Part shown: piece by piece, positions 11,741 through 24,561 of the stretch
Position numbering within the stretch: the first letter of the stretch is position 1
How the letters are laid out: every line of letters begins with the position of its first letter
Assembly: GCA_022592435.1 (NCBI GenBank)
Contig: JABYQS010000165.1
Location: forward strand, 1 to 64,000
Source of the DNA: Cerioporus squamosus
Lineage: Eukaryota; Basidiomycota; Agaricomycetes; Polyporales; Polyporaceae
Length of the DNA stretch: 64,000 nt
Direction: 5' to 3'
Position numbers and translations under genes: made by a program
Notes under the pieces: generated by a model
What the model saw: the letters and a program-made list of their open reading frames with translations, nothing else
Databases searched by the model: none
What the model was told of the DNA's origin: nothing

Positions 11741-12634
11741 TCAGAGAAGTGTTGGAAGGAGGAGGACTGGGTGTTGGTCAGAACAAAGGAACGGGCGGGT
11801 ACTTATACACATTCTGGTCGGCCCCAGACCCCCGGGGCGCAGTGCAGCGCGTACAAACAGTTGGCGTACGCTGCACCGGCACGGGGAGAGACGGTGGGGA
11901 CTCATGGACTTGCGAGCCAATCGAGGTGCGACACGGAGGGAAAGTGCGAACTTGCGCTCGGAGAATTGGGAGTTCCAAGCGCAAGAAGATGTTTCATGGA
12001 ATATAGACAGTCTTGGCGCATGCCGCTTATATGGGCGCTCCGTTTTGCATCAATGAGGGCGGCCGATGCTCGACGTGGAGGATTGGGGATGCAGGGGATG
12101 CGGGAGCACCTTCGGAAAGCAAGAGGCTCGCCTGCGAGTATCTCCACAATTGCGCAACATGAACAGATAGCGAGAGCCTCAGTAGTTGATTTATGTGACC
12201 TACTTGAGCGCTAGAGCATGCCACGACGCACATGCCAAAGACACCGTCAGTTAGGTCGGGAGGATAGATCGATTGCGCACCACATAGAAGATTGACAAGA
12301 TATCCAGCTTTCCGATGTTTCTGGAAATTGTGATGAGTTGGAAGGCTTCCAAATTAGCGGTAGCATTGTATACTTATATCAAAGCCAGAAGTATCGCGGG
12401 CCAAGCTCCAGAGTGCAGCGGGAGCGGACGAGCGGCTGCGAACAGCTCAGATCCAGATCCGAGCATCCGGCGTAGTGGTGGAAGCGCTCAGTGTCGGCTC
12501 CTTTCTGCAGCTTCCTCTCACGCTCTGCACTGTTTCCAGTGAAGATTCACTTGAGTTCTGCATCCCTACCTGTTGTGCTGTGCTAAAAATGAGCCTTTGA
12601 GCCATCTGAACCTCCTCTGCACATCCTGTCAATA

Positions 12635-14520
12635 ATGATCTTGAATCTCGAGCCTCGGGAGTCGGGCGTCAGTGGCTTCCGCGACCCCTGGGGGAATATC
12701 GATGAGGTAGCACAGACAGGTCACAGAGGTATCGGTACTCCTGAGCTTCTACTGAAGGCTTACTCATGTGAGCTGAATGCTCCAGGCAGGACAGAACCTA
12801 GGCATCCAAGGGCCGGTCCTGTAGGTTCTGACCATCATGTGGTGCGGAACGGAACATAAAACTAATTGATGATCTTCCGTGCAGCCGGATACTAAGCGTA
12901 CTCCAGCACCAGGAAGAGTCTTGGCCCGTCTGCTATTTTTCCAGACATGGCATAATTCTCGACAGTCTGCCTGCCACATTGCTGGCATTGAACTGCCAAG
13001 CCGAGAGCTCTACAGTTTACTAACAAGTACTCAGGCAGATGGCTGCTGCAACAGTTCAGAGCGTTGAGCGGAGCGGTAAGGACATATATGATATCAGTGT
13101 CACTACATATCCGATATCAGCGCTCAGGTAAGTAGGCGACGTGCTTCACCCTAAGCGAGGTACTCTCTGCGATAAGAGCAGACTACTTCACCGGAGAGAC
13201 GGACAAGATCACCGGTCGGAGATTGTCGGTAGAGGTTCTGACAAACATGGCTCACCAATGCCAGCTCACCATGGTATGCGGGACGAGCCCAAGCCCCCAA
13301 GGTCATCCCACATCCTGTCTCAGAGTCGTTCAGCTTCCCACCGATCCTCATGCACGCATTCTAAGGCTCTCGCACAACTGCACAAGCTCATTTGAGCGAC
13401 TAGTCCATCATGCCCTTGATTGATGCCGCCAGTAAGCTGGACATACTGCAAGTATATCCACCGGTGAGCACCTTTCCCTTACATACAGAGAGCCGGAAAG
13501 ACCGCGCAATCATATCAATGCGCACAGGCTTCCGAAATCCCATTCACATCCTACTGAGGATGCCCGGCACTCAGTCCTCTTCCTCATCTTCTCGCGAGTC
13601 GCTCGCAGTGACCTACCATCTGCAACCTAGCTCTTTTGAGGCTCGGAATGCGGGCTTGTGCCGTGCGGACTCCGGAGCGAGCACATGGCTCCGATGCCAG
13701 TCTCTACGGGGAGTTCTGACCGGCCGTCCTGCAGAAGAGCTTGCGACGAAGCAGGCAGAGACCACCAGTGGTCAGTTTGTTTGTTATATGACAGCATTAC
13801 CATATACTCACCGCTCAACGCTCGTGACGCAGTCCGCAAGACTCGAGATTCACAAAACTGTGCATGTCGGGTATGAGACCGCTCCATGCGCGTGTGGTGA
13901 GTCTTGTCATCCGAAGCTTTGAGTCGAGTTCACGAGTTTCCAGGATCGGTTTCCACCGTAACGACGGTGTCCGGCTCAAAGAAGCCAGCAAAGCAGCAGC
14001 CGGAGGGCAGGCAGTCATACAGCGGTACCCGGGGGTTTTGACGGGACAGCTAGAGGGCGAGCAGCTATCGGTGGACCAGGAAGGTGCGCTTCAGTGGGTC
14101 TGCAGAGCCGTAGGCGACTTACCTGGCATCTACGGGGATAGGGCTTCATACGGAGGTCAGCACGCAATGGAAGTCAGCATGCAACAGAAGCCAGCGGGAC
14201 GAGGACAAATCGATTCAGGACATTCCTGGGTGAGCACTCGAGATAGATCTATGTATGCCACATGGTCCTGACCCGTTGCCTGCGCTCCGAACCCCATATG
14301 CTCGAGAAGGTGCGCCAGCAAACGACGTCTCGAGAGCTCCAGCCTGAACCGGAGCCTAGCGTGCGTATGTGCAGACTGTTCATCCTACCGCTCTGTATCG
14401 CAGACTCACCAATATGTGTAGCATCGTGCGCAGGTGGCCGGATAGCCGGTACGTACCGACCTTCGGGTGTTGTTCGAGTACGTACCTGACTTATTTCGCG
14501 CTAGAACTTACTGAGCAGCG
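12635..14520 (+). pseudogene. Second unrecognised spliced gene-like region in spacer, copy A
   Basis: The plus strand opens with MILNLEPRESGVSGFRDP at 12635. In copies B and C this exon ends at a good donor (CCAG|GTAAGAG), but here an extra 120-130 bp (12786-12912) replaces the donor. Further protein-like stretches are MPLIDAASKLDILQ at 13410 and QAVIQRYPGVLTGQLEGEQL near 14010, the latter ending at a GTGAGC donor at 14231. The next exon reads RQQTTSRELQPEPEPS. No domain was recognised. Exon calls rest on reading frame and splice signals only. Confidence 0.35.
12786..12912. repeat. Extra 120-130 bp segment specific to spacer A
   Basis: Compared with copies B (after 22500) and C (after 32110), spacer A has this added segment between CCAG and GAAGAGTCTTGG. 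CCAG occurs on both sides. No terminal inverted repeats were seen, so it may be a small non-autonomous insertion or a segment lost from B and C. Confidence 0.45.
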
Positions 14521-15019
14521 TGGATTTAACTGAGTGTAAGGTACGTGTTGCTTACCTGCGCGCTCCGTATGCCAGAGCTACCCCGTTTCTCCTAGAGGTC
14601 GCTGAAGACGTACAGAGCAGGTCGGGTCGTCGAGTGCGCGGAGACGATGGTGGCAGAAGGCAAGAGGCGTCGAGCACATAGGCGCCCATGCTCGTCCGAG
14701 TGCAGGGACCGTTTTCCGGGCGGGTTTGGCAGGCGGGCCTTGGAGAGAACGGCGTAGAGTACGAGTCTGATCTACATGTACTGGATAGCTCTGAATACAT
14801 CCCACTGCCCGGCCGAGCTGTCCCGCGAAGTCCCCGCAAATGCACACCATGTCCCCCTTGTCGAGTGCTCTCCGCCCCCAGAGTGTCCTCTACCCCCCAA
14901 CACGCAGTGATCGATCTGGGAGATTCTCGCCAGGATCTCCCACATACACGGACACGAGGCTACCCAACACCGCGTCTCGCCAACGAAATATATTCAGCGC
15001 TATCGACAACATGCCCGGG

Positions 15020-17348
15020 GTCCCGCTGCAGCGCCTCGTCGTCTTGGATCTGTTGAACGAGCGCGTTGTACGCGTCCTGGATGCGGAACGCCATCGCCGT
15101 CGTCACAGGGAGGAACGCGTCGGTGTTGCGCTTCTTCACCACACACTTGTCGATGAAGACGCGGCCCAGGAACGCACGCTCCGGCGTGAGCTCCCCCAGT
15201 ACTCCTCGGGGATCTCGAGGTGCTCGTAGATGTCGAGCCGCGTGTCGAAGACGCTGCTCAGCGCGTGCTCGGCGACCTTGCCCTCGCTCAGGTCGAAAAG
15301 CCGCAGGAACGCAACCAGGTCCTCGATCGTCTCCTCGCTGACCTCCTTCTTCACGTTGCTCTTGCCGTCCTTGTCTTCCTTCTTCGACCCATCGTTGCGG
15401 ACGACGTCGACCCAGTGACCCAGGAGCTGCGCCGCCGCCGCCTTGACCGGGCCCTCGCGGTCGCCGAGGCCGTTGCGCACGATCATCTCTCGCTGTGCGA
15501 TCGACAGCGCCTTCGGATGCGTGAACCCGATCGCGCCTGTCGAGCCCTCGTCCGGCGGCAGACAGAACTTCTCGAGCACGTTGCTATACACCATCTTGCG
15601 AATGCCACCGTCGACATCGCGCGAGCGCTCAAGGATGGGCGGGAGAGTAGCGGGACTGAGGGGGAGATTCTGAAGGATGGCGCGGCGGACATCCCTGCGG
15701 GCAAGGACAGAAGTCAGTATCGAGCGAGTAAGCACGGTTTGCAACGGGGTAGTCATGTGGCGGACTTGTGACTCCCTCCACATGTTTGGCGGTATAATGT
15801 TTCCGGAACGAAGTACGCGCCCCATGAGTCGCTACACCTACACCACTTCTCGCAGATGTGGATTGTATGAACAACGACCCAACAACGCGATCGACGAGCA
15901 AACGCTCCTGTGTGACTCTGCCATGGGGCAACAAACCCTACGACTGAACGCAGAGCTGATCTTTCAAGTGTGGCGACTTCTATGGATCGCGGTCATCGTT
16001 CTCGAAGGAATCTGGTGCGACTCAATGTTAACCTGACGCTTGCGCACCGAAGAACCTGAGCTCAGTTCGCCCCCTGGGTCGACTTTGTATGACAGTTCAC
16101 CGCGTGATCACCGCAGCCGCGAAGTCTGAACTGATAGTCACACCGTCCATGATCGCTGTCCTGCGATTCGTCATAGCTGCGAACGCGATTGCTGTCGTCA
16201 CCATGAAGGCACTGAGGAAGTGGCAGCGTGGTAAACTTGACCACGGACGGTACAGTATCCAGTCCTTCATGAGAGAGATACGTATCATGCTGAGAGACCA
16301 TGAGGTGGCAAGGTGGAAATCTGGGGGTCCCCGTGCATCCGACCCCGCATCCTGGTGGCTGACGGCGACCAGGTTGCGGGTCGGCTTCGTATGCGGCTCC
16401 ACACGCCACACGCCCCTGCAAAGGTACTGAACCTTCGTAGTGCCTAGGCGTGATAGAACGACAGCCAAGCGGATTGGAGATGCAGGAATGGGGTACGTAT
16501 TCACGCCTCGTAGGGTAGGATTTGCACGGGCGGGTCGGGCGGGCGAGGAGTAGACATACAGTAGGAAAACTCACGGAGATGGATCACATGCTAGAGCTTC
16601 GAGTACAATATCAAGTATGGGCGTGTCGTCTTCGTCGAGCTCATCCAAGTCTTCTGTAAAGGATAGTTTGGATAGCGCCACCGCGGCCTGCGCGCGGATG
16701 ATTGCTTCCTTGTCTCGTAGGCGGTCGAGCAGGGTGGCGCGCAACCTCGCGTACAAGTCCTCGCTGTGAATGGTCAGTCGGCGGTCTCGTAGACGAACGC
16801 TGCACGCACTCGATGGATCCAAAGTACACGATAGTGTCCGCTATGCACTGGCAGACGCGGAAACGAACGATCTTGTCCTTGGCGTTGCAGCCTTCGAGGA
16901 GGAAGCTGAGGAGCTGCGACAGGAAGCGTTCGGAGGTCGTGTCGTCGTCCTCATCCAGTCCGTTCTTCTGGCGCTCCTCCAGGCCTGCCGCAGCGTTCAC
17001 GCAAGGTCACAGCGCGATATGGATAGACGCACCTTTCTCCGTAATGAACTTCGCGTACCCCGTCATGAACTTGATGCTCCGGTCCGCTACCGACGTGCCC
17101 TTCTTCAGCGGCAGCACGCGCAGCAGCATATCCGCAAACGCAGTCTCAAAGGCCTTCTCGCCGGTCAGCTTGTCGCTCTTGCCGCGCTGGACGGGCTCCT
17201 TGACGTTGGCGGCATCGGACTGGAGCTTGTAGAGGGCGATGTAGTTCTTCTGGTGGTTGGCGGCCGTGTTTTGGACCTGATCGAAGATCTTCGGAAGCGC
17301 ACTCTTCAGCGACTCGAGGTCGAAGGGGGCGGCGGTGCGCGCGGGCAT
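15020..17348 (-). pseudogene. cnd3 5' fragment, copy B (frameshifted)
   Basis: Exons 17348-17033, 16984-16810, 16763-16575 and 15694 onward match cnd3 exons 1-4. Homology stops after EALQRDP, and the sequence continues into spacer-derived codons. Unlike copies C and D, exon 4 has a one-base loss in a C run near 15195 (EEYWG then out of frame), so the product would end at about 15136. Intron 3 is 880 nt against 463 nt in the complete gene. No Cnd3 C-terminal domain is present. Confidence 0.85.
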
Positions 17349-17580
17349 CCTGCCGGGAGGAGGGGGAGGAGGAGGTGGTGGTGGGAGAGACGAACACGCG
17401 ACGCGACGCGAACCACGGCGTCGCGTGTGACGCGTGACGCGTGTCTCACGTGCGCGCGTAACGTGGTGTGCAACGCCTCCTCCTTGCGGCTCCACCACGC
17501 GCTCCTATGTCAGAGCTCGTCGACAGGATGGGCTGGGATCTCGCAGACGACCACGCTGACCGACTCTTGCTCGTCACTCC
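17349..17580. promoter_or_regulatory. Divergent promoter region, copy B
   Basis: This 232 bp sits between the start codons of the cnd3 fragment (17348, minus) and the RING fragment (17581, plus). It keeps the GA/CT-rich tract and the CACGTG at about 17449-17454 seen in copy A. Confidence 0.55.
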
Positions 17581-17727
17581 ATGTCCTCGTCACAGCCAGC
17601 TGAGTCCTCCCGCCGTCGCCAGCCACGCCAGGACGACCGCGACGACGTCCAGGTCGCCCCCTACCTCACCCACGTCGTCGCACACCACGGCCAGCTCACC
17701 CCAGCACGCAGGCAGAATCGGGAAGTC
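17581..17727 (+). pseudogene. RING-H2 gene 5' fragment, copy B
   Basis: It starts with the same MSSSQPAESSRRRQPRQ as the complete gene and loses similarity after GRIGKSEEK, near 17727, where spacer sequence begins. There is no RING domain. Confidence 0.8.
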
Positions 17728-18109
17728 GGAAGAGAAGATGCCCGTCACCTCGCCTATCGCGCTCCGCTCGCTCGCTCGCCCGTCTCCCTCCCGCAAGTCG
17801 TCGCGTCTGCTCTCTTCGCCTTCTCTCTCCCGTCTCTCACGGCCATCGTCTCGCACCTAGCCCGCCCGCCTCTCTCTGCTAGTCCGCAAGCTCTCTTGGA
17901 GCATACACCCGCCGTCCGACGCAGCCGCAGGTCGCTCTTCCTTCGCGTAGGGATGGATTCATTGCATGTACCGTACAGTGAGCTGTCTAATATACGTTCT
18001 CTTCACTACACACTTCCCGCTCCCGTCCTGGCGCGCATCCTCCCGCACCTGCACGTCCAGCGACCGTGCGCTTTCTCTCGTGAGTTCCCCTCTCGTGCCA
18101 ACTGTTCCT

Positions 18110-21100
18110 GAACCCTGCCGCCAAGCGCGAGCACGACGCGGCTCTCACTGCAACACCTCAGTACTCGCTGCAGCTCACCTGTACGTCTACTCGCCTCCTA
18201 CTTCTTGCTTTCCGTGCTCACGCTCCCCTCAAGACTGCAAGTCGCCCGCCTCCATTCTCGTCTCCGTCTGTGCAGTCCGCCCTCGACTGCAAGCGTCGCA
18301 TCCGAGTGGCGCCAAATCGCGCACGTCGCGCTTCTGCCCGGAGCCAGTCTCAACGTACTTAGTCTCCCATCCTCGCGCTTGCGTCTACGCCCGACGTGAA
18401 CGAGCCCACTACCCCAGGCGCATCAATGCGAAAGGTAAGTCGCTCGCGCGTGTCTGCAGTGCCTATCTGAGCTCATGCACGCTTCTCCGCCTCGCAGCAA
18501 CCACTCACCGCATCCCACAGCCAGGCTCGCATCTCCCCGAGACCGTCCGCGGGCACTCTGCAAGCGTCCGGGAGCTCCGCGACCGCGTCACCACCACCAG
18601 TCTCGTCGCAACTGCAGGCGTCGCCATGTTCTTCGCGGACAGCTCGGACGGACGCGGGCGCACTCGTACCAGAGTCGCGTCATTATAGCGCGTCGACGCG
18701 TCTCGCGGACGGGCGATCTCATCTCGTGGCGCCGCGAACCGACCAGCTCGAGGACAGTTCGGCCGCCTCCGTCACGCTGAAGACCGGACACGACGAGCTC
18801 GGGTAAGACACGAGCGTGCAGAAGCGCGTGGACGCGTCAAATCCCAGTCTGTCCCGGGGCGCACGCTGGACGCTAGTGCTCGCCGCGACGCCGACGCGCG
18901 GTCGGCACTTCACCGTGCTCCAGAGCTGCCGAGCGCAGACTGTGGACACTTGGATGCGCGTACGATGCCGCGCTTTGTCGCTCCTCCGACAGGACGACTG
19001 CCTCGCCCACAGCGCAGTGTCAGGGGCTCGGAGACATGTGCGACAATGCTGGAGCGGACGATAAGCTCCCCCGGAACGCGAGCACTGGGACGACACTCAC
19101 CGGCGACGCGACCTCGGTCAGCCGCTCGGGATGCTCGAGCTTGTCGGTGGAGATGGTATCTTGAGGTTCGACTGCTATACGGTCGTCAGTAGACCGGCCC
19201 AGGCTTCGAACGCGAACGCACGACGCCACACCTGTCGTGTCCCAGTCTCCATCACGGCAGGTGAGTGCCCGGTCTTAGAGCTGCTCTATCGACCCTACCC
19301 GAACTCAGAGTCAGCTCCGGACAACAAGTCGGCTGTCGCGCACCGTTTCTCGTCCGGCCAGTACGCCCGGGCCTCCGAAGTAAAGTGCGTCGATCACCGA
19401 CCTCGAGCATGCGTCGGCGCCGCGAGCGACGAACGGCTGCGCGCAGCGGTAACGAATCAGCGCACACACGGACTATCCGCACCGAAGCCGACACACCTTA
19501 GGTCGGGCCTGGTGCGGACAGAGCCAGGACAGCCTCATCACGCCAGCAGTCCCAGAGCTGCGGTGAAGCTTCCTGCTCGTCGATATCCGAGTCCACCTCG
19601 TCAGCGTCCTGGGAGGAAAGCTCTGTGAGTAACTCTCCGCATCCGGGTCCCGGCCACTCAGTCTGTAGCTAACACGAACGACGCAAGCGAGCGCGAACGT
19701 GCTCAGATAGCGCACTCGAAAGCTCGTCACGACACTCACCGACGACAAGCCACTCAAGAAACGTCCGAACTTGTCGGTTGCGGGGCGTGTCCCCGGCAAC
19801 CCAACTCTACGCAGTCATCAGCGGGTCAGATCGCCCGGCAACGTGAATACGGACGCAGAACGTACCTGTCTCGGCAGACGTGTTCGCGGTGAGTGCCGGA
19901 TCTTCGAGACCGAGCTATGCGAGCTCCCAGCCGGCGGCGTCGTCGTCTTCCAAAGTTCCCTCTCCGCGCCTGGCAGGGCGAAACTCGAAACTCGTCCGGC
20001 CAACGCGCCGTTCCGAAGCGACTCGGAAGTGCCAGTGCGTCGATGACCGACCGCGAGTCCGTCTGGACGTCTCGGCGCGTCGATGCTCTCGTTCGAGCGG
20101 GCCGCGGTGCAACATGCTGAGCACACACGGACTCGGACTGTCAGAACTGAGCACGACCCCACCCGAAGCCGGCCGGACACGACAGCTCCCGGTGCGCGGA
20201 GAGTCCGGACGGTATCCGGCTGTTCGAGAACGGCCATAGAGGTCTGAGGCGTCGGTATTCTGGACGGGAAGATCTGTGAGTGGCTCGTCGCACCTCGCAT
20301 CTAATCCGTACCGGGCACTTACTACTGTAGTCTGCCGGCGCGAACCAAGGCCCGAGACTGAAGTGCGAGGCGACACGCACGCTATAGCACTGGCTCGCGA
20401 AGTCGCTCTTGCGTCGGGTGCCGGAAACGCGTAGCGGAAGGTGGCGTATCGCGGGTCAGCCAACGATGGACTCGAGGACGCGGGTGCTGCGCAGATTGGG
20501 ATGCTGCATGTCGTTCAGTAAGTATGTCTTTCACCTCTGGCGGACACACCGGGTGACCGACGTACCTCCGACCTTCCGGATTGCTGTGTAGCGACCGGTT
20601 GAGCCGTGTCGTGTGGCAGCTCGCCGGGACATCTCGGTGATTCCAGACTCCCGGCAGGCGGCGAGGACGACTTCGGACAGCTTGCGATACCTGCAGTCGA
20701 CCTCGCGCACTGCGCGTACCTGCGCCGTGGTTGCACCGTGTCCGACTCGAGCTCCGCGGCCTCGAGATCGCGTGCGGCACAGTCGGGAGGCGAGGGACGC
20801 TCGAGTTCGAGTCCTCCGGCGGACGCAGTCTGGACACTGGAACGCGTGAGTTAATATTCGCGTGTAGCAACACTGGCAGAACGAGCACAGACTCACTGTC
20901 TGTTTAGCGTGCCTCGAATGTCGAGCTCAAACGGAAGCATGTCGATCTGCATGGGCATGCTGTCAGTAGTAGTAGCGACAAGGCAATGAGATTGAAAGCA
21001 CTGTGAACGGACTGATGGATGCCCCACGACCGATCCTGGATGTCCCGCCAGCTTGGGCACAGCAACTCTGCTAAGGTGCCAAGTCAGCTACAAGAAGCGT

Positions 21101-21450
21101 GAGCAAGCGGTATGAACAGAAGAGAACGACACCGAGTTCAAGTGGCGTACCTGAAAGAACTTCTCGACTCCGGTCAAGGTGCTGGCGAGTTGAATAAGAG
21201 CAGGTTTACAAGCGCAAGCGGTCGCTGTACCTGTGTGCTGAGTACCATAGACTAGTGTCAATAACCGCATCGAAGAATACCCGAGAGGCCGTGCTCACCA
21301 TTGGGTTGTGGAAGTTTGGGCGATTCGGACCCGGCCTCGCAGAGTGTCCGACAGAGAGCATGGCGGGGAGCGGCGGCGGCGCGATAGTGACACAAAGACT
21401 CGCAGTACAGTCAGTAGCGGTAGACAAGGGAGTCTGACCACAGTGAGGTC
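18110..21450 (-). pseudogene. Unrecognised spliced gene relic in spacer, copy B
   Basis: It is the same gene-like stretch as in spacers A and C, with the 1.14 kb missing from A. Exon-like pieces include MQIDMLPFELDIRGTLNR near 20930, DVQTDSRSVIDALALPSRFG near 20060, LLTELSSQDADEVDSDIDEQ near 19620 and ELPDACRVPADGLGEMRAWL near 18560. Damage specific to this copy includes one base fewer near 20585 (frame change against A and C), a stop in the following exon, and an extra C near 21366. The TATA-like box reads GTACAAG. No known family was recognised. Confidence 0.4.
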
Positions 21451-22349
21451 AGAGAAGTGTTGGAAGGAGGAGGACTGGGTGTTGGTCAGAACAAAGGAAC
21501 GGGCGGGTACTTGTACACATTCTGGTCGGCCCCAGACCCCCGGGGCGCAGTGCAGCGCGTACAAACAGTTGGCGTACGCTGCACCGGCACGGGGAGAGAC
21601 GGTGGGGACTCATGGACTTGCGAGCCAATCGAGGTGCGACACGGAGGGAAAGTGCGAACTTGCGCTCGGAGAATTGGGAGTTCCAAGCGCAAGAAGATGT
21701 TTCATGGAAAATAGACAGTCTTGGCGCATGCCGCTTATATGGGCGCTCCGTTTTGCATCAACGAGGGCGGCCGATGCTTGACCTGGAGGATCGGGGATGC
21801 AGGGGATGCGGGAGCACCTTCGGAAAGCAAGAGGCTCGCCTGCGAGTATCTCCACATTTGCGCAACATGAACAGATAGCAAGAGCCTCAGTAGGTAATTT
21901 ATGTGACCTACTTGAGCGCTAGAGCATGCCACGACGCACATGCCAAAGACACCGTCAGTTGGGTCGGGAGGATAGATCGATTGCGCACCACATAGAAGAT
22001 TGACAAGATATCCAGCTTTCCGATGTTTCTGGAAATTGTGATGAGTTGGAAGGTTTTCAAATTAGCGGTAGCATTGTATACTTATATGTAGTATCAAAGC
22101 CAGAAGTATCGCGGGCCAAGCTCCAGAGTGCAGCGGGAGCGGACGAGCGGCTGCGAACAGCTCAGATCCAGATCTGAGCATCCGGCGTAGTGGTGGAAGC
22201 GCTCAGTGTCGGCTCCTTTCTGCAGCTTCCTCTCACGCTCTGCACCGTTTCCAGTGAAGATTCACTTGAGTTCTGCATCCCTACCTGTTGTGCTGTGCTA
22301 AAAATGAGCCTTTGAGCCATCTGAACCTCCTCTGCACATCCTGTCAATA

Positions 22350-24115
22350 ATGATCTTGAATCTCGAGCCTCGGGAGTCGGGCGTCAGTGGCTTCCGCGAC
22401 CCCTCGGGGAATATCGATGAGGTAGCACAGACAGGTCACAGAGGTATCGGTACTCCTGAGCTTCTACTGAAGGCTTACTCATGTGAGCTGAATGCTCCAG
22501 GTAAGAGTCTTGGCCCGTCTGCTATTTTTCCAGACATCGCATAATTCTTGACCTGCCACATTGCTGGCATTGAACTGCCAAGCCGAGAGCTCTACAGTTT
22601 ACTAACAAGTACTCAGGCAGATGGCTGCTGCAATAGTTCAGAGCGTTGAGCGGAGCGGTAAGGACATATATGATATCAGTGTCACTACATATCCGATATC
22701 AGCGCTCAGGTAAGTAGGCGACGTGCTTCACCCTAAGCGAGGTACTCTCTGCGATAAGAGCAGACTACTTCACCGGAGAGACGGACAAGATCACCGGTCG
22801 GAGATTGTCGGTAGAGGTTCTGACAAACATAGCTCACCAATGCCAGCTCACCATGGTATGCGGGACGAGCCCAAGCCCCCAAGGTCATCCCACATCCTGT
22901 CTCAGAGTCGTTCAGCTTCCCACCGATCCTCATGCACGCATTCTGAGGCTCTCGCACAACTGCACAAGCTCATTTGAGCGACTAGTCCATCATGCCCTTG
23001 ATTGATGCCGCCAGTAAGCTGGACATACTGCAAGTAAATCCACCGGTGAGCATCTTTCCCTTACATACAGAGAGCCGGAAAGACCGCGCAATCATATCAA
23101 CGCGCACAGGCTCTCACAAGCCCCTTTGCATTCTGTCGAGGACACCCGGCACTCAGACCTCTTCCTCGTCTTCTCGTTCCCAGCGACCTACCCTCCGCCA
23201 CCTAGCTCTTCCGCGGCTTGGAATGCGGGCTTGTGCCGAGTGGATTCCGGCGCGAGCACACAGCCCGGATGTCTGTCCCTACTCGGAGTGTCGACTGGCC
23301 GGCCTGCGGACGAGCTTGCAACGAAGCAAGTAGAGGCAAAGTCAGTTCATTTGTTATCTGACAGCATTGCCATGTACTCACCGCTCGTGATGCAGTCCTC
23401 CAGTCACGTAGAACTGCGCGTGTCGGGTATGCGACCGCTTCATGTGCTTGTGATGAGTCTTGTCATTCAAAGCTTCGACTCCTCGAGTTCACGGGTTGTC
23501 AGCCTGAGGATCGGCTTCTGCAACGGCGGCATCCAGCTGAAGGAAGCAAGCACGGACGGGACAGCAGCAGCCAGAGGGCAGGCAGTCATACAGCGGTACC
23601 CGGGGGTTTTGACGGGACAGCTAGAGGGCGAGCAGCTATCGGTGGACCGGGAAGGTGCGCTTCAGTGGGTCTGCAGAGCCATAGGCGACTTACCTGGCAT
23701 CTACGGGGATAGGGCTTCATACGGAGGTCAGCACGCAATGGAAGTCAGCACGCAACAGAAGCCAGCGGGACGAGGACAAATCGATTCAGGACATTCCTGG
23801 GTGAGCACTCGAGATAGATCTATGTATGCCACATGGTCCTGACCCGTTGCCTGCGCTCCGATCCCATATGCTCGAGAAGGTGCGCCAGCAAACGACGTCT
23901 CGAGAGCTCCAGCCTGAACCGGAGCCTAGCGTGCGTATGTGCAGACTGTTCATCCTACCGCTCTGTATCGCAGACTCACCAATATGTGTAGCATCGTGCA
24001 CAGGTGGCCGGATAGCCGGTACGTATTGACCTTCGGGTGTTGTTCGAGTACGTACCTGACTTATTTCGCGCTAGAACTTACTGAGCAGCGTGGATTTAAC
24101 TGAGTGTAAGGTACG
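22350..24115 (+). pseudogene. Second unrecognised spliced gene-like region in spacer, copy B
   Basis: It opens with MILNLEPRESGVSGFRDP at 22350 and ends that exon at a clean donor (GTAAGAG, 22501). A block at about 23100-23572 differs strongly from copies A and C, which are identical to each other there. The QRYPGVLTGQLEGEQLSVDR segment near 23595 is conserved and ends at a GTGAGC donor. No domain was recognised. Confidence 0.35.
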
Positions 24116-24561
24116 TGTTGCTTACCTGCGCGCTCCGTATGCCAGAGCTACCCCGTTTCTCCTAGAGGTCGCTGAAGACGTACAGAGCAGGTCGGGTCGT
24201 CGAGTGCGCGGAGACGATGGTGGCAGAAGGCAAGAGGCGTCGAGCACAGGATCGCGTCAAGACGAGCACATAGGCGCCCATGCTCGTCCGAGTGCAGGGA
24301 CCGTTTTCCGGGCGGGTTTGGCAGGCGGGCCTTGGAGAGAACGGCGTAGAATACGAGTCTGATCTACATGTACTGGATAGCTCTGAATACATCCCACTGC
24401 TCTGCCGAGGCTGTCTCGCGAAGTCCCCGCAAATGCACACCATGTCCCCCTTGTCGAGTGCTCTCCGCCCCCAGAGTGTCCTCTACCCCCCAACACGCTC
24501 TGAGACAAGTGATCGATCTGGGAGATTCTCGCCAGGATCTCCCACATACACGGACACGAGG

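Larger units (their letters stand above)
6877..15019. repeat. Array unit A (first, 8.1 kb)
   Basis: Homology to the other units starts inside cnd3 exon 4 at about 6877 and runs through the cnd3 5' end, the shared promoter, the RING 5' fragment and spacer A, up to the junction at about 15019. Unit A is shorter than B and C because cnd3 intron 3 is 463 rather than about 880 nt, and because about 1.14 kb of spacer is missing at about 10631. It also carries an extra 120-130 bp at 12786-12912. Confidence 0.9.

Noticed and set aside
11594..12214. 206-codon plus-strand ORF in spacer A
   Set aside because: The same ORF stops early in copies B and C (single base change to TGA), and it overlaps the start region of the minus-strand gene-like region, so it is not supported as a gene.
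9176..14999. Spacer as a classical DNA transposon or LTR element
   Set aside because: No terminal inverted repeats, long terminal repeats, reverse transcriptase, integrase or transposase motif could be seen at its ends or inside.
16770..17603. 277-codon plus-strand ORF (and its copy at 26373-27206)
   Set aside because: It is antisense to exons 1-2 of the cnd3 fragment, runs through introns and the promoter, and is broken in copies A and D.
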